DNA from: Isosphaeraceae bacterium EP7
GTDB lineage: Bacteria > Planctomycetota > Planctomycetia > Isosphaerales > Isosphaeraceae
Assembly: GCA_038400315.1 (NCBI GenBank)
Contig: CP151667.1
Coordinates: forward strand, 372,001-436,000
Direction: 5' to 3'
Length of the DNA: 64,000 bases
A program made the translations under genes and the position numbers. Under the pieces are notes generated by a model. It made no database searches and was not told the DNA's origin. It saw only the letters and a list, made by a program, of their open reading frames with translations. This document shows, in pieces, positions 8,062 through 16,778 of the stretch. Within the stretch, counting starts at the first letter, position 1; the number at the start of each line of letters is the position of its first letter.

Positions 8062-8937
8062 ATGCCAAAGCCCGCGACCCGATCCGCCGCATCGAGCCTT
8101 CTCTGCCTGTTCCTGTCCTTCGGCCTGACCGGCGACGCCTTCGGCCAGGCCCCGCCGGCAGTCGACGAAGTCGCTCCCGCCCCGGCCAGGAAGGCACCCG
8201 CGAAGAAGGGGGCGCGGAGGGCTCGCGCGGCCGACGGGCCGAAGATGTACATGGGCCGGGCCATCGCGCCGGTGATGACCTTCCAGGGGGCCGAGTGGCT
8301 GGTCAGGCCCGAGCGCGAGCAGGAAGAGCAGCCCGAGAAGATGCTCGACGCCCTGAAACTGAAGGCCGGCGACGTGGTGGCCGACGTCGGTGCGGGGGTC
8401 GGCTACACCAGCCTGCGCATCGCGCGCCGGGTGGGGCCCAAGGGGTTGGTGCTGGCCACCGATATCCAGCCCGAGATGATCCAGATGCTCAAGGCCAACG
8501 CCGCCGAGTTCGGCGCCACCAACGTGCGGCCGGTGCTCTGCACGCCCACCGAGAGCAAGCTCCCGAAGGGCAAGGTCGACCTCATCCTGATGGTCGACGT
8601 CTACCACGAGTGCGACGACCCCGAGGCCGTGCTGCAAGACCTGAAGCAAGCCTTGAAGCCGGGCGGCCGGCTCGTCCTGGTCGAGTTCCGCGGCGAGGAC
8701 CCCGAGGTCCCCATCAAGCCCGAGCACAAGATGACCGTCGCCCAGGTGCGCAAGGAACTCGAGCCGCAGGGCTACAAGCTCATCGAGACGCACGAGTTCC
8801 TCCCCTGGCAGCACATCCTCATCTTCGAGACCGCCAAGGATGCTGCCGCCGAGGCCAAGTCCAGGCCCAAGGATGGCGCGACGCAGGCGCCCGAGACGCC
8901 GAAGGACGAGCCCAAGGCGTCCGAGCCGCCAAAGTAA
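8062..8937 (+). CDS. Exported SAM-dependent class I methyltransferase
   Basis: A 291-residue protein. Residues ~1-30 look like a cleavable signal peptide (SSLLCLFLSFGLTGDAFGQA), followed by an Ala/Pro/Lys linker. The Rossmann methyltransferase starts near residue 105: motif I VVADVGAGVGYTSL, then VLATDIQPEMIQML, KVDLILMVDVYHECDDPEAVL, and LKPGGRLVLVEFR. The C-terminal ~30 residues are Lys/Pro/Glu-rich. A strong GGAGGGGG (8047-8054) precedes the ATG. An exported methyltransferase is odd because SAM is cytoplasmic, though signal-bearing members of this type occur in planctomycetes. It is convergent with the RluA gene. Substrate unknown. Confidence 0.83.
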   Translation: MPKPATRSAASSLLCLFLSFGLTGDAFGQAPPAVDEVAPAPARKAPAKKGARRARAADGPKMYMGRAIAPVMTFQGAEWLVRPEREQEEQPEKMLDALKLKAGDVVADVGAGVGYTSLRIARRVGPKGLVLATDIQPEMIQMLKANAAEFGATNVRPVLCTPTESKLPKGKVDLILMVDVYHECDDPEAVLQDLKQALKPGGRLVLVEFRGEDPEVPIKPEHKMTVAQVRKELEPQGYKLIETHEFLPWQHILIFETAKDAAAEAKSRPKDGATQAPETPKDEPKASEPPK

Positions 8938-8952
8938 TTGATCTCGGCCCGC

Positions 8953-9858
8953 TCAGCCCCCCGCGCCGGCGATCCCGTAGCGTTTGCGGAGGTCGACGAT
9001 GAGGTCGGACAGGTCACGCGGCAAGGGGGCCTCGACCTGCACGTCCAGGCCGGTCATGGGGTGGCGGAAGCCGAGGGTCTGGGCGTGCAGGGCCTGGCGG
9101 CAGAAGTAGGCCTTGTTCTTGACCTGATTCCTGGGCCTGTAGACGGGCTCGCCCACGACCGGGTGGCCGATCTCGGCCATGTGGATCCGGATCTGGTGCG
9201 TACGCCCCGTCTCCAGCCAGCAGGCCACCAGCGACGCCACCGGCCCGAAGTGTTCCAGCACTTTGTAGTGCGTGATCGCCGACCGCCCCTCGCCGGGGGC
9301 ACGCCCCACCAGCCGCCTGAGGTCGCCGCGGTCGGTGATCAAGGGGAGGTCGATCGTCCCCTCCTCGCGCATCGGCCAGCCTTCGACCACGGCCAGGTAT
9401 TGCCGCTCGATGTCGTGGGCCCGGAAGAGCTGCTGGAACTCCTTCAGGGCCTGCGGGGTCCGGGCCAGCGCCAGGGCCCCCGACGTGTCCTTGTCCAGCC
9501 GGTGCACGACGCCGATGTACGGCTTGACGGTCCCGTGCCGCAAGGTAAGGTACTTCCCCGCCCGTTCGAGCAGCGTGTCCCGCTCGCGGTCGGGGGTCGG
9601 CATCGTCAGCACCCCGGCGGGCTTGTCGACGATCAGGAGGTGCCTGTCCTCGTGCAAGATCCGCAGCCGGCCGGCCACCTTGCGGGCCTTGGGCCTGCTG
9701 GGGAAGAAGGCCACGGGGGTCTCGGCCGTGACCGACCGCCCGGGCTCGTCGCAGCGCTCGCCGTCGACGTCGATCCTGCCGTTGAGCACGGCTTCCTGCG
9801 CGGCGCGGCGAGACAGCTTGAAACGTTCGGAGACGAGTTTATCCAGGCGTTCGGTCAT
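8953..9858 (-). CDS. RluA-family rRNA/tRNA pseudouridine synthase
   Basis: A 301-residue enzyme that isomerises uridine to pseudouridine in structured RNA. The N-terminal ~65 residues are an S4 RNA-binding domain (RLDKLVSERFKLSRRAAQEAVLNGRIDVDG). The catalytic domain has ILHEDRHLLIVDKPAGV (~67-83), the signature GVVHRLDKDTSGALALA with catalytic Asp122, and LETGRTHQIRIHMAEIGHPVVGE. The length and order fit RluD/RluC-like enzymes. The target uridine cannot be told. It is transcribed alone, tail-to-tail with the methyltransferase gene. Confidence 0.93.
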   Translation of the reverse strand: MTERLDKLVSERFKLSRRAAQEAVLNGRIDVDGERCDEPGRSVTAETPVAFFPSRPKARKVAGRLRILHEDRHLLIVDKPAGVLTMPTPDRERDTLLERAGKYLTLRHGTVKPYIGVVHRLDKDTSGALALARTPQALKEFQQLFRAHDIERQYLAVVEGWPMREEGTIDLPLITDRGDLRRLVGRAPGEGRSAITHYKVLEHFGPVASLVACWLETGRTHQIRIHMAEIGHPVVGEPVYRPRNQVKNKAYFCRQALHAQTLGFRHPMTGLDVQVEAPLPRDLSDLIVDLRKRYGIAGAGG

Positions 9859-10055
9859 GCGTCGGTCGACTAAGCTCGGGATTCGAACGGGTGCGGTCGC
9901 GAGGCGCGCGGATGTCGCCCGCGAATCCAGCTAAGTCTATCGAGATCCGGCCGGCCCGGCTACTCCACGGGCCCGCTCGCTACAAACCGGAGCGACCGGC
10001 CCTCCGACGCCCCGCGAGCCGGGTCGCGTCCGCGAGGGCCGCGAACGTCACCGGC

Positions 10056-11285
10056 TCATCCGCCGAGGTGGGCACCCACGGTTGACGTGGCCGGGACCCT
10101 GACGCCGATGCGGATGATCGGGTAGTCGGAGCTGCCGGCCTGGCCCCAGACGAAGTTGGGGATGAAGGTTGGGGTGGCGAACGGAGCGGCGATCCACCGC
10201 GACGTCGCCGGGTTGTAGTTGGCCGGGTCCTCCAGGCCGTCGCCGTTATAATCGCCGATGGCGAGCGACCAGTCGGCCCCCATGACATTATGGAAGAAGA
10301 AATCGGAGCCGTTCGTGAGCTTGGTCTCGAACATCCCCTCGAACCCCCCCGAGTTGGGGGCGAAGACCGATGGGTCGGCCTTGCCGTCGCCGTTGGCGTC
10401 GAGTGGCGCCGGGATGCCGGGGCCGAAGTCGGCCAGCGAGGGGAGCATGTAAGTTCCCGTCACGCTCCCGTCCGCCGAGTTCTTGAACAGCCAGAGCAGC
10501 TCGGAACTGCGGTAGATGGCGAAGTCGGCCTTGCCGTCGCCGTCAAAGTCGGCCGGGCCCGGCAGGTCTCCGCTCCCGGCGATCCCCCAGGTGAACACCG
10601 TCGGGTCGGTCCCGTCGGAGTTGTGGACGATCCATTGGGCCGTCGAGGGGCGATAGACCGCGATGTCGGTCTTGCCGTCGCCGTCGAAGTCGGCGACCAA
10701 CGGCATGTCGGCACTGCCGGCGATTCCCCAGACGATGGCGGTGGCGGTGCCATCCGCGGAATTTCGGATGGACCAGATCGAGGTCGTCGGGTCATAGGCC
10801 ACCGCGTCGGCCCTGCCGTCGCCGTTGAAGTCGCCCGACATCAAGGTGTCGTGGGAGCCGGTCAATCCCCAGACGAAGACCGTCGCGCTTCCGTCCGAAG
10901 AATTGTGGATCACCCACTGGGCCGTGCCGGGGACGAACACGGCGTAATCCGACTTGCCGTCGCCGTCGAAGTCTTCGCGGACGGGCGTGTTCGCCGTCGC
11001 CCCGGGAGAGTTGGACCCGAACGCCGGGGCGAAGGTGCGGTTCGCTTGGACTTGGGCGGGATTCTGGCCGATTGATGGACGACCGGCAAGCCTCCCCGGA
11101 TCGGGTGCAACATCGACGGACCCGCCGGATGGAACCGCGGGCGCCACGCCCTGGCTCAGCGTCGAGAGGCCCAGATCTCCGAGCAGGCCCGAGTTGAGCA
11201 GCGTCCAAGGTTCCAGCGACTCGACCGATGGGCGGACGCGAGGCCTGGCCGATCCCGATGGTCGAGATGACTTGAATCGCGCCAT
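10056..11285 (-). CDS. FG-GAP/VCBS-repeat protein with LEPR-XLL-like N-terminus
   Basis: About 409 residues. After a basic N-terminus, SVESLEPWTLLNSG resembles the planctomycete LEPR-XLL motif (usually LEPRxLLS); here the Arg is Trp. From ~residue 95 onward there are repeated units of the form DFDGDGKSDYAVFVPGTAQWVIHNSSDG, each with a DxDGDGxxD calcium-binding loop and spaced about 45 residues. I count seven or so repeats, as expected for a beta-propeller. It should be secreted or surface-attached and bind calcium. The in-frame TTG four codons upstream is a weaker start than the ATG at 11285. No neighbouring gene suggests a ligand. Confidence 0.85.
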   Translation of the reverse strand: MARFKSSRPSGSARPRVRPSVESLEPWTLLNSGLLGDLGLSTLSQGVAPAVPSGGSVDVAPDPGRLAGRPSIGQNPAQVQANRTFAPAFGSNSPGATANTPVREDFDGDGKSDYAVFVPGTAQWVIHNSSDGSATVFVWGLTGSHDTLMSGDFNGDGRADAVAYDPTTSIWSIRNSADGTATAIVWGIAGSADMPLVADFDGDGKTDIAVYRPSTAQWIVHNSDGTDPTVFTWGIAGSGDLPGPADFDGDGKADFAIYRSSELLWLFKNSADGSVTGTYMLPSLADFGPGIPAPLDANGDGKADPSVFAPNSGGFEGMFETKLTNGSDFFFHNVMGADWSLAIGDYNGDGLEDPANYNPATSRWIAAPFATPTFIPNFVWGQAGSSDYPIIRIGVRVPATSTVGAHLGG

Positions 11286-11628
11286 TGTCGCACCCAACCT
11301 GTCGCAAGAGTTGCTTCGCTTGCCGGGCTATGCCCCGGAAGACTCGCCTGAATTTTCAGGGGAAGGGACTGGCGGTGCAAGAGGATCGATCGCCGTCATC
11401 CAGGGGATGTTTATTGAACTCACCGATCTCATTGATCTTGCGGCCTCTCGGTCTCGTCGCGGCCCCCCGGACCCTTTCCCGCTCCTCGATCGTTGATCCT
11501 ATTCGCTCGTTCCAGGCGGTGGTGGACGGTCGAGCGTAGTTGGGGTTCACCCGGCTAGCCCGGAGCGGATACGATGGACATCTGACGACTTGCCCCCGAC
11601 CGAGCCCCTCGTTTCAGGCCCATTCCCT
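11286..11628. other. Intergenic region between divergent genes
   Basis: About 340 bases separating the FG-GAP gene from the gene at 11629. Short open frames here have no protein-like composition. I see no convincing promoter pair, repeat or RNA structure. Confidence 0.5.
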
Positions 11629-12363
11629 ATGAGCGATCGCAAGCGTACGGAAGCGTCGGGACCCACGGTCGGGCTGAAGGACGTCGTGCTGGCGCGCGAG
11701 GACTACGTCCGGGTCCGCGCACTGGCCGGGTTCACCAGCAAGTTCCACAAGATTCCCGACGCCGTCAACGAGGGCTCCAGGCGCCTGATGGCGAAGATCG
11801 CGCAGAAGGACCTCGAAGGCTTCCTCGACGAGGCCTACGCCGAGGTCCAGAAGCGGATGCGCTACACCCGCAAGGAGCTGACGCTCGAAAAGCCCGACGA
11901 CGGCGAAGGTCTCGGCTCGATCTCGACCCCCGACTTCTTCTACACCATCGCCGTCGTGCACCAGGAGGACGACCCCTCGCGAGTCGCGTTCGCCCGCGAG
12001 CTGTCCGAGCTGAGCGGCCCGGCGATCCTGGAGAGCGAGCCCTTCCGCGCCATCTTCGACGGCATGTTCGACACCGTCCGGGTCCGCTTCGCCGCCCCCC
12101 TGAAGGTCGAGACCGTCATCGACGCCATCGAGGACCAGCGCCGCGACGACCTGAAGGTGCAATACCCCAGCGACTGCGCCTACTGCGAGATCAGCCTCGC
12201 CCGCAACCCCGTCGCCATCCGGGTGACCCCCGGAGTCATGGAGCTGCGCCACCCCACCCGCCGCTCGGTCAAAGAGCTGGGCGACGCCCTCTCCATCGCC
12301 CTGGAAACCCTCTTCGGCAAGGAAGCCGGCCTTCTGCTCGCCCTGCCCGAAGCCGAGGCCTGA
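11629..12363 (+). CDS. Soluble protein of unknown function
   Basis: A 244-residue acidic cytoplasmic protein, probably all-alpha/beta, with no signal or membrane segment. Strong codon bias and the regular amphipathic pattern (MAKIAQKDLEGFLDEAYAEVQKRMRYTRKEL) support a real gene. A later part has YCEISLARNPVAIRVTPGVMELRHPTRRSVKELGDALSIALETLFG. I do not recognise a family. The ATG at 11629 is preferred over an in-frame codon 13 codons upstream because it begins a normal Ser-Asp-Arg-Lys start and the extension is proline-rich. Confidence 0.72.
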   Translation: MSDRKRTEASGPTVGLKDVVLAREDYVRVRALAGFTSKFHKIPDAVNEGSRRLMAKIAQKDLEGFLDEAYAEVQKRMRYTRKELTLEKPDDGEGLGSISTPDFFYTIAVVHQEDDPSRVAFARELSELSGPAILESEPFRAIFDGMFDTVRVRFAAPLKVETVIDAIEDQRRDDLKVQYPSDCAYCEISLARNPVAIRVTPGVMELRHPTRRSVKELGDALSIALETLFGKEAGLLLALPEAEA

Positions 12364-12401
12364 GATGTCCCCATGATGAAGATGTCATGTCGGGGGTGAC
12401 C

Positions 12402-12965
12402 ATGCGAGTGATTTACCGCGTCACGGAACGCTTCGACCCCTCCTGCGGAGAATCTTGGGCGAACTACATTGCCTGGTCCGGCCTGACGCAGCTTCGGGAG
12501 GTGGTCTCGCTAGACGGGATGCTCTGCCCCAGAGTCTTCGGAGATTTGACCGACGATGACTGGGACCATAACGTCCAGGAAGACTACAAGACGGACATGT
12601 TCCATGACCTTGATTACGTCCTAGGAAAGCTAGCCGGAGATGATCGGTCAAACGTCCTGGCGTTGATGCAGAACCCGACCGCCGATGAGGTCGGCTCGTT
12701 CCTCGACCCTCGGTTCGTGTTTCGTGGCTTCGACCTCATGGATCTGACGATGGGCATCAGCGCACTGTCGAATTGCGGCGGCTTCGACCGGGCATTCGCC
12801 CCGACGGATCTCTCAGATTGCGGCCTGATCTTGGTGCATGCGAAGGCGTTGAACGTCCAGACGCGACTGCGGGCCGAGTATCCCGACGAGTTTCATGCCG
12901 ACTGCGATGTTTGGGCCATCTGGCAGATGCAACGACATCCAGAAGACATCGACGCTCGCCCTTGA
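12402..12965 (+). CDS. Hypothetical protein
   Basis: About 187 residues, unknown family. It has no signal peptide. Acidic segments (TDDDWDHNVQEDYKTDMFHDLDYVLGKL) alternate with hydrophobic ones, and the C-terminal part has AEYPDEFHADCDVWAIWQMQRHP. The base composition is visibly less GC-extreme than its neighbours, which may reflect acquisition. I chose the ATG at 12402, preceded by GGGGGTG, over the ATG at 12387. It lies 38 nt after the previous gene and could be co-transcribed. Confidence 0.6.
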   Translation: MRVIYRVTERFDPSCGESWANYIAWSGLTQLREVVSLDGMLCPRVFGDLTDDDWDHNVQEDYKTDMFHDLDYVLGKLAGDDRSNVLALMQNPTADEVGSFLDPRFVFRGFDLMDLTMGISALSNCGGFDRAFAPTDLSDCGLILVHAKALNVQTRLRAEYPDEFHADCDVWAIWQMQRHPEDIDARP

Positions 12966-13324
12966 GCGTCCGCGTTCGCTTCCTCGGCACTTCGTCCCGG
13001 TCGTGGGGCCGATGCCTCAACGTCGGCGGGATGCTGTGTGTTTCGGCGCCTCCGGGCTTTGCCATTGGACGACCGCCGCGAGCCGAGCCGCGCGAGGTCG
13101 CGGCTGCGGACGGCTTTCGTGTGGCTGGTGAGGGCAAGGGGATTGGCCCGAAGACGTTCGCCAGAGGGATCAATGACGGGCAGAGCTTAATTAATTCAAT
13201 GCGCAAGTCAGAATTCTTCTTGCAACTCCGGCATCGCCATCAAATACTCATCCCGGCTGGAGTGCATCGCTCGGGCCACTGGTGAGGCGTGCGGACATTG
13301 TCAAGCCGCTGGAGGTCGTCATCC
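12966..13324. other. Intergenic region before the catalase-like gene
   Basis: About 360 bases with lower GC than the surroundings around 13185-13250. No credible gene. Short frames on both strands lack a protein-like pattern. No clear promoter pair was found on the plus strand. Confidence 0.45.
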
Positions 13325-14521
13325 ATGTCGTTTAGCATCCTTGCATCTATATGCATTACCTTGAACGCCCCTGTCGGTGGTGGCGAAAGTGCACCCAAAC
13401 CGTCGCAGTTCGAGAAGGTGCCAGCGGCGGAAGCGACCCAGATTGGTGACGTGATCGGGCTGACGGTCGAACAGCAAAAAATGAGATATCCGGGGAACAA
13501 ACCAGTCCTACGCGGTGTGCACCCGAAGGATCATGGCTGCGTGCAGGCCACGGTCGAGGTCCTCGAGGCGCTCCCCGAAAACTTGCGGATCGGTGTCTTC
13601 GCGAGCCCCGGCCGCAAATACGAAGCATGGATCCGGTTCTCCAACGCCGCGGTTCTGGTCGGCCCGGACTCGCCTTCGTCTCCCAGCAGGCACGGGAGCC
13701 GCGGGATGGCGATCAAGCTCATGGGCGTGAGCGGCAGCCCCCTCCTGGAAGTAGACGGGGCACTCACCCAGGACTTCCTCATGGTGAACCACCCGGTGTT
13801 CGCATTCTCGAACGTCGAGGACTATGGGGCGCTCAGTCAGGTCCTTCTCACGGATAAGGATAATCCGACCCGCTTCTTCGTCGAGCGGATCCGCGTCAAG
13901 GATGGCAAGCCGGATTTGAAGGACCCGATCACCCTTCGCGCGCTGAACACGAAGAGGATTTCCGAGCGCATCCAAAGTCTGAAGGTTGACGGCGATCGTG
14001 GCGCCTATCAGGATCCGCCGGCCAGCCCCGTCGACAACATCTACTTCAGCGCAGCTCCGTACCTCTTCGGTCCTGATCACGTGATGAAGTACTCGGTCAA
14101 GCCAGAAAACCCTCAGACCGGCGGGCCTTCGGACACCTCCGACCCCGATTATCTCAGGAAGGCGCTTTACGAGCGATTGGCGGGAAATGGGGCCAAGGAC
14201 ATCGTCTTGGATTTCCGGGTGCAGGTCCGGGGCAAGGCCGATCTCGAAGGGAAGATCGAGCACGAGATCGAGGACGCTTGCACGCTCTGGGACGAAAAGG
14301 AGTTTCCCTGGGCGACCGTGGCGAAGATCACAATCAAGCCGCAAGACTTCAACACCGAAGATCGCAAACGCCAGTGCGAGGCCCTCTTCTTCACACCTTG
14401 GCACGGGGTGGCCGATCACCAGCCGATCGGGGGCATCAACCGATTGAAGCTCGGGGTCTACCGGGCCTCATCGGCCTTCCGCCACTTCCCGAAGGAACCG
14501 TCGGGATTCGACGGACGATAA
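13325..14521 (+). CDS. Catalase-family heme-binding protein (y4iL-like), exported
   Basis: About 398 residues. The start MSFSILASICITLNAPVGGGES looks like a signal peptide. The body matches the divergent catalase-like family typified by rhizobial y4iL: GVHPKDHGCVQATVEVLEALPENLRIGVFASPGRKYEAWIRFSN near residues 62-105, SRGMAIKLMGV and TQDFLMVNHPVFAFSN. In classical catalases the corresponding N-terminal region contributes the distal His and Asn; His64 or His68 and Asn106 could play that part. It is shorter than catalases (about 480-700). The next gene encodes a RoxA-like di-heme cytochrome, a pairing that suggests extracytoplasmic peroxide or lipid-peroxide chemistry (inference). Confidence 0.78.
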   Translation: MSFSILASICITLNAPVGGGESAPKPSQFEKVPAAEATQIGDVIGLTVEQQKMRYPGNKPVLRGVHPKDHGCVQATVEVLEALPENLRIGVFASPGRKYEAWIRFSNAAVLVGPDSPSSPSRHGSRGMAIKLMGVSGSPLLEVDGALTQDFLMVNHPVFAFSNVEDYGALSQVLLTDKDNPTRFFVERIRVKDGKPDLKDPITLRALNTKRISERIQSLKVDGDRGAYQDPPASPVDNIYFSAAPYLFGPDHVMKYSVKPENPQTGGPSDTSDPDYLRKALYERLAGNGAKDIVLDFRVQVRGKADLEGKIEHEIEDACTLWDEKEFPWATVAKITIKPQDFNTEDRKRQCEALFFTPWHGVADHQPIGGINRLKLGVYRASSAFRHFPKEPSGFDGR

Positions 14522-14713
14522 ACTCTGGTCGCTGATTGTGTGGCAGGACCGAACAGGAGGAGCCTCCACTCTGTGGTCTCCCCGCCGAGTCTCGGGATCG
14601 ATGCTTACTTCGTTTGCCGGTCGGTCAGGACCAATGGTCGTGGCTCATCCTCGCTGATGGATTGAGCGGAAAAGTCGCGACGGAACGATTCCCGGTCTCG
14701 TAGGAGAGTCGCC

Positions 14714-16702
14714 ATGGTTTTCTCTCTGAAATGGCTCCTCATCGCACTGGCAATCCCCTCGCCACTTTGGGCCGCGGACAACCCCAGGCATGTCGATCTC
14801 GGGCCGGGTTTGAACGAGGTCAAAACCCTCGAACAGAACTGGGACGACGCCCTTTCCAATTGGTTCTACAACGTCCCGCAGGGCTCACGACTGCTGCCCT
14901 ACGACTGGTACATCAACCTGGAGCAACCGAGTTCGCAGGAACTCTTCAACGACCCGAGCCACATCCGGGCCCTGGGATACATCCCCAGGAAGCCCGACCC
15001 CAGCAACCCGAACGGCCTGCCGATCGGGTTCATCAAGGACGCACCTTATGAGGACCGCACGGCGGGGCTGGGGCTGACTTGCGCGGCGTGTCATACGAGT
15101 CAGATCAATTTCAAGGGGACGGCCTATCTCATCGACGGCGGGCCGACCATGGGGAACGTCGAGCGGCTCCTCAGGGGGCTGACCGACTCGCTTAACGCGA
15201 CCGCCGGGGATGATGCGAAATTCGAACGATTCGCGACGAGGGTTCTCCCCGCGGGGAGTTCCGAAGGGGAGAAGGTGGCACTCCGGGCCGGGATCCGGAC
15301 CATCGCGGCCGACCGTCAGGGGTACAACGACCGCAACCTCCCGTCCGCAGGGAAGGCGCCCTTCGGCCCCGGACGCGTCGACGCCTTCGGGTCGATCTTC
15401 AACGAAGTCTCGGTGACCTTCCTCGAGGTCCCGGAGAACCACCGCCCGGCGAATGCACCGGTCAGCTTCCCCTGCCTCTGGGACGCTCCTCAGCACGACA
15501 GGGTTCAATGGAACGGAGCGGCCGAGAACAAGGTGAGCCCGCTCGGCAAGACCCTGTTCGGGACCGATGAGGTCGGCGCGCTGGGGCGCAACTCGGGAGA
15601 GGTTCTGGGCGTCTTCGGGAACGCGACGGTCAACAAGCACGAGCTGCTCATCCCGAGACCCTACGACTCGACGGTCGAGAAGGCGAATCTGATCAAGATC
15701 GAGCAATCCTTGAAATCCCTCTGGTCTCCGCTCTGGCCGGAGGACACCCTGGGGAAGATCGACCTCGCGTCAAAACTTCGGGGCGAGGCCATCTACAAGG
15801 CGAACTGCATCGCATGCCATGATTCGATCGTCCGCGACTCCGGCAGCCGCAAGGTGACGGCCCGGCTCTCGGATGAGGGGACCGACCAGAACATGATCCG
15901 GAACTTCGCGGCGATCGTGAAGACCGGTCGCCTCAAGGGTCGGCAAAAAACCCTGACGAGTCTGGATCGGTTCGCCGCACAGGAGACCCGTGGCGTCATC
16001 CTGAAACACGTCGTCGAGCGGGTCATCCTCGACCCCTCCTTCAGTCCCCTCAAGTTCCCTCAATTGAGCGCCGAGGTTGCCAGGAATTTGCCGGAGTCGC
16101 TCGATTCGCTTAACCCCGGCTACCGCATGCAGGCGACGATCGATGTCGGCGACAAGACGCTGGTCGGCAATGTCGATTCTTTAATCGTCAATCGAGGGGA
16201 CCGATCCGTGACCGTCGGCGGCGGAAACTTCGAACTCCTGGACAAGGCGAAGGGAGCGATCAACGGACGAATCGACAAGGCGATCGTCGACCTTCGCAGC
16301 CGCGTGGGCGTCTCCAAGGCCGCCGCTGGCCAATTAAACGGCGTCGTCAAGCCGGAGGCCGCGAAGCCCGATGAGCAGGACAAAGTCAGCTTCCGCAACG
16401 CGACGGCAAAAGTCGGTTATAAAGCCCGGCCCCTCAACGGTATCTGGGCGACGGCGCCTTACCTCCACAACGGGTCGATTCCCAGCCTGGCGGAACTCCT
16501 GAAATCGCCGGCGGACCGCGTCAAATCGTTCCACGTTGGCAGTCAGGAATACGACCCCGAGATGGTCGGCTTCAAAGACGATGCGAGCCAGCCGGTCTTC
16601 GACACCACGGCCGACGGGAACTCCAATGCTGGTCACGATTACGGGGGGAAATTCTCCGAGAACGAACGGGCGGATCTCCTGGAGTATCTCAAAGCTTTAT
16701 AA
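14714..16702 (+). CDS. Di-heme c-type cytochrome of the RoxA/di-heme peroxidase superfamily
   Basis: A 662-residue periplasmic protein with a clean signal peptide (FSLKWLLIALAIPSPLWAA). Two covalent-heme motifs are present: CAACH at 123-127 and CIACH at 365-369. The C-terminal region has YKARPLNGIWATAPYLHNGSIPSLAELL, typical of RoxA-like (rubber oxygenase) and related di-heme proteins. The length is close to RoxA (about 680). Whether it is an oxygenase or peroxidase cannot be told. The 192-nt gap to the catalase-like gene and the same direction make co-transcription likely. The base composition is a little lower in GC than flanking genes. Confidence 0.85.
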   Translation: MVFSLKWLLIALAIPSPLWAADNPRHVDLGPGLNEVKTLEQNWDDALSNWFYNVPQGSRLLPYDWYINLEQPSSQELFNDPSHIRALGYIPRKPDPSNPNGLPIGFIKDAPYEDRTAGLGLTCAACHTSQINFKGTAYLIDGGPTMGNVERLLRGLTDSLNATAGDDAKFERFATRVLPAGSSEGEKVALRAGIRTIAADRQGYNDRNLPSAGKAPFGPGRVDAFGSIFNEVSVTFLEVPENHRPANAPVSFPCLWDAPQHDRVQWNGAAENKVSPLGKTLFGTDEVGALGRNSGEVLGVFGNATVNKHELLIPRPYDSTVEKANLIKIEQSLKSLWSPLWPEDTLGKIDLASKLRGEAIYKANCIACHDSIVRDSGSRKVTARLSDEGTDQNMIRNFAAIVKTGRLKGRQKTLTSLDRFAAQETRGVILKHVVERVILDPSFSPLKFPQLSAEVARNLPESLDSLNPGYRMQATIDVGDKTLVGNVDSLIVNRGDRSVTVGGGNFELLDKAKGAINGRIDKAIVDLRSRVGVSKAAAGQLNGVVKPEAAKPDEQDKVSFRNATAKVGYKARPLNGIWATAPYLHNGSIPSLAELLKSPADRVKSFHVGSQEYDPEMVGFKDDASQPVFDTTADGNSNAGHDYGGKFSENERADLLEYLKAL

Positions 16703-16778
16703 GCTAGTTATGAGTCATCAACGATCCGACTGACGGCTCACTCAATAGGATCCAAGAGCCGATTTCGGGTCCGATGCC

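Noticed and set aside
9860-9960. Possible tRNA T-arm (minus strand TTCGAAT near 9883)
   Set aside because: The flanking bases cannot pair as a T-stem, and no anticodon or acceptor arm fits.
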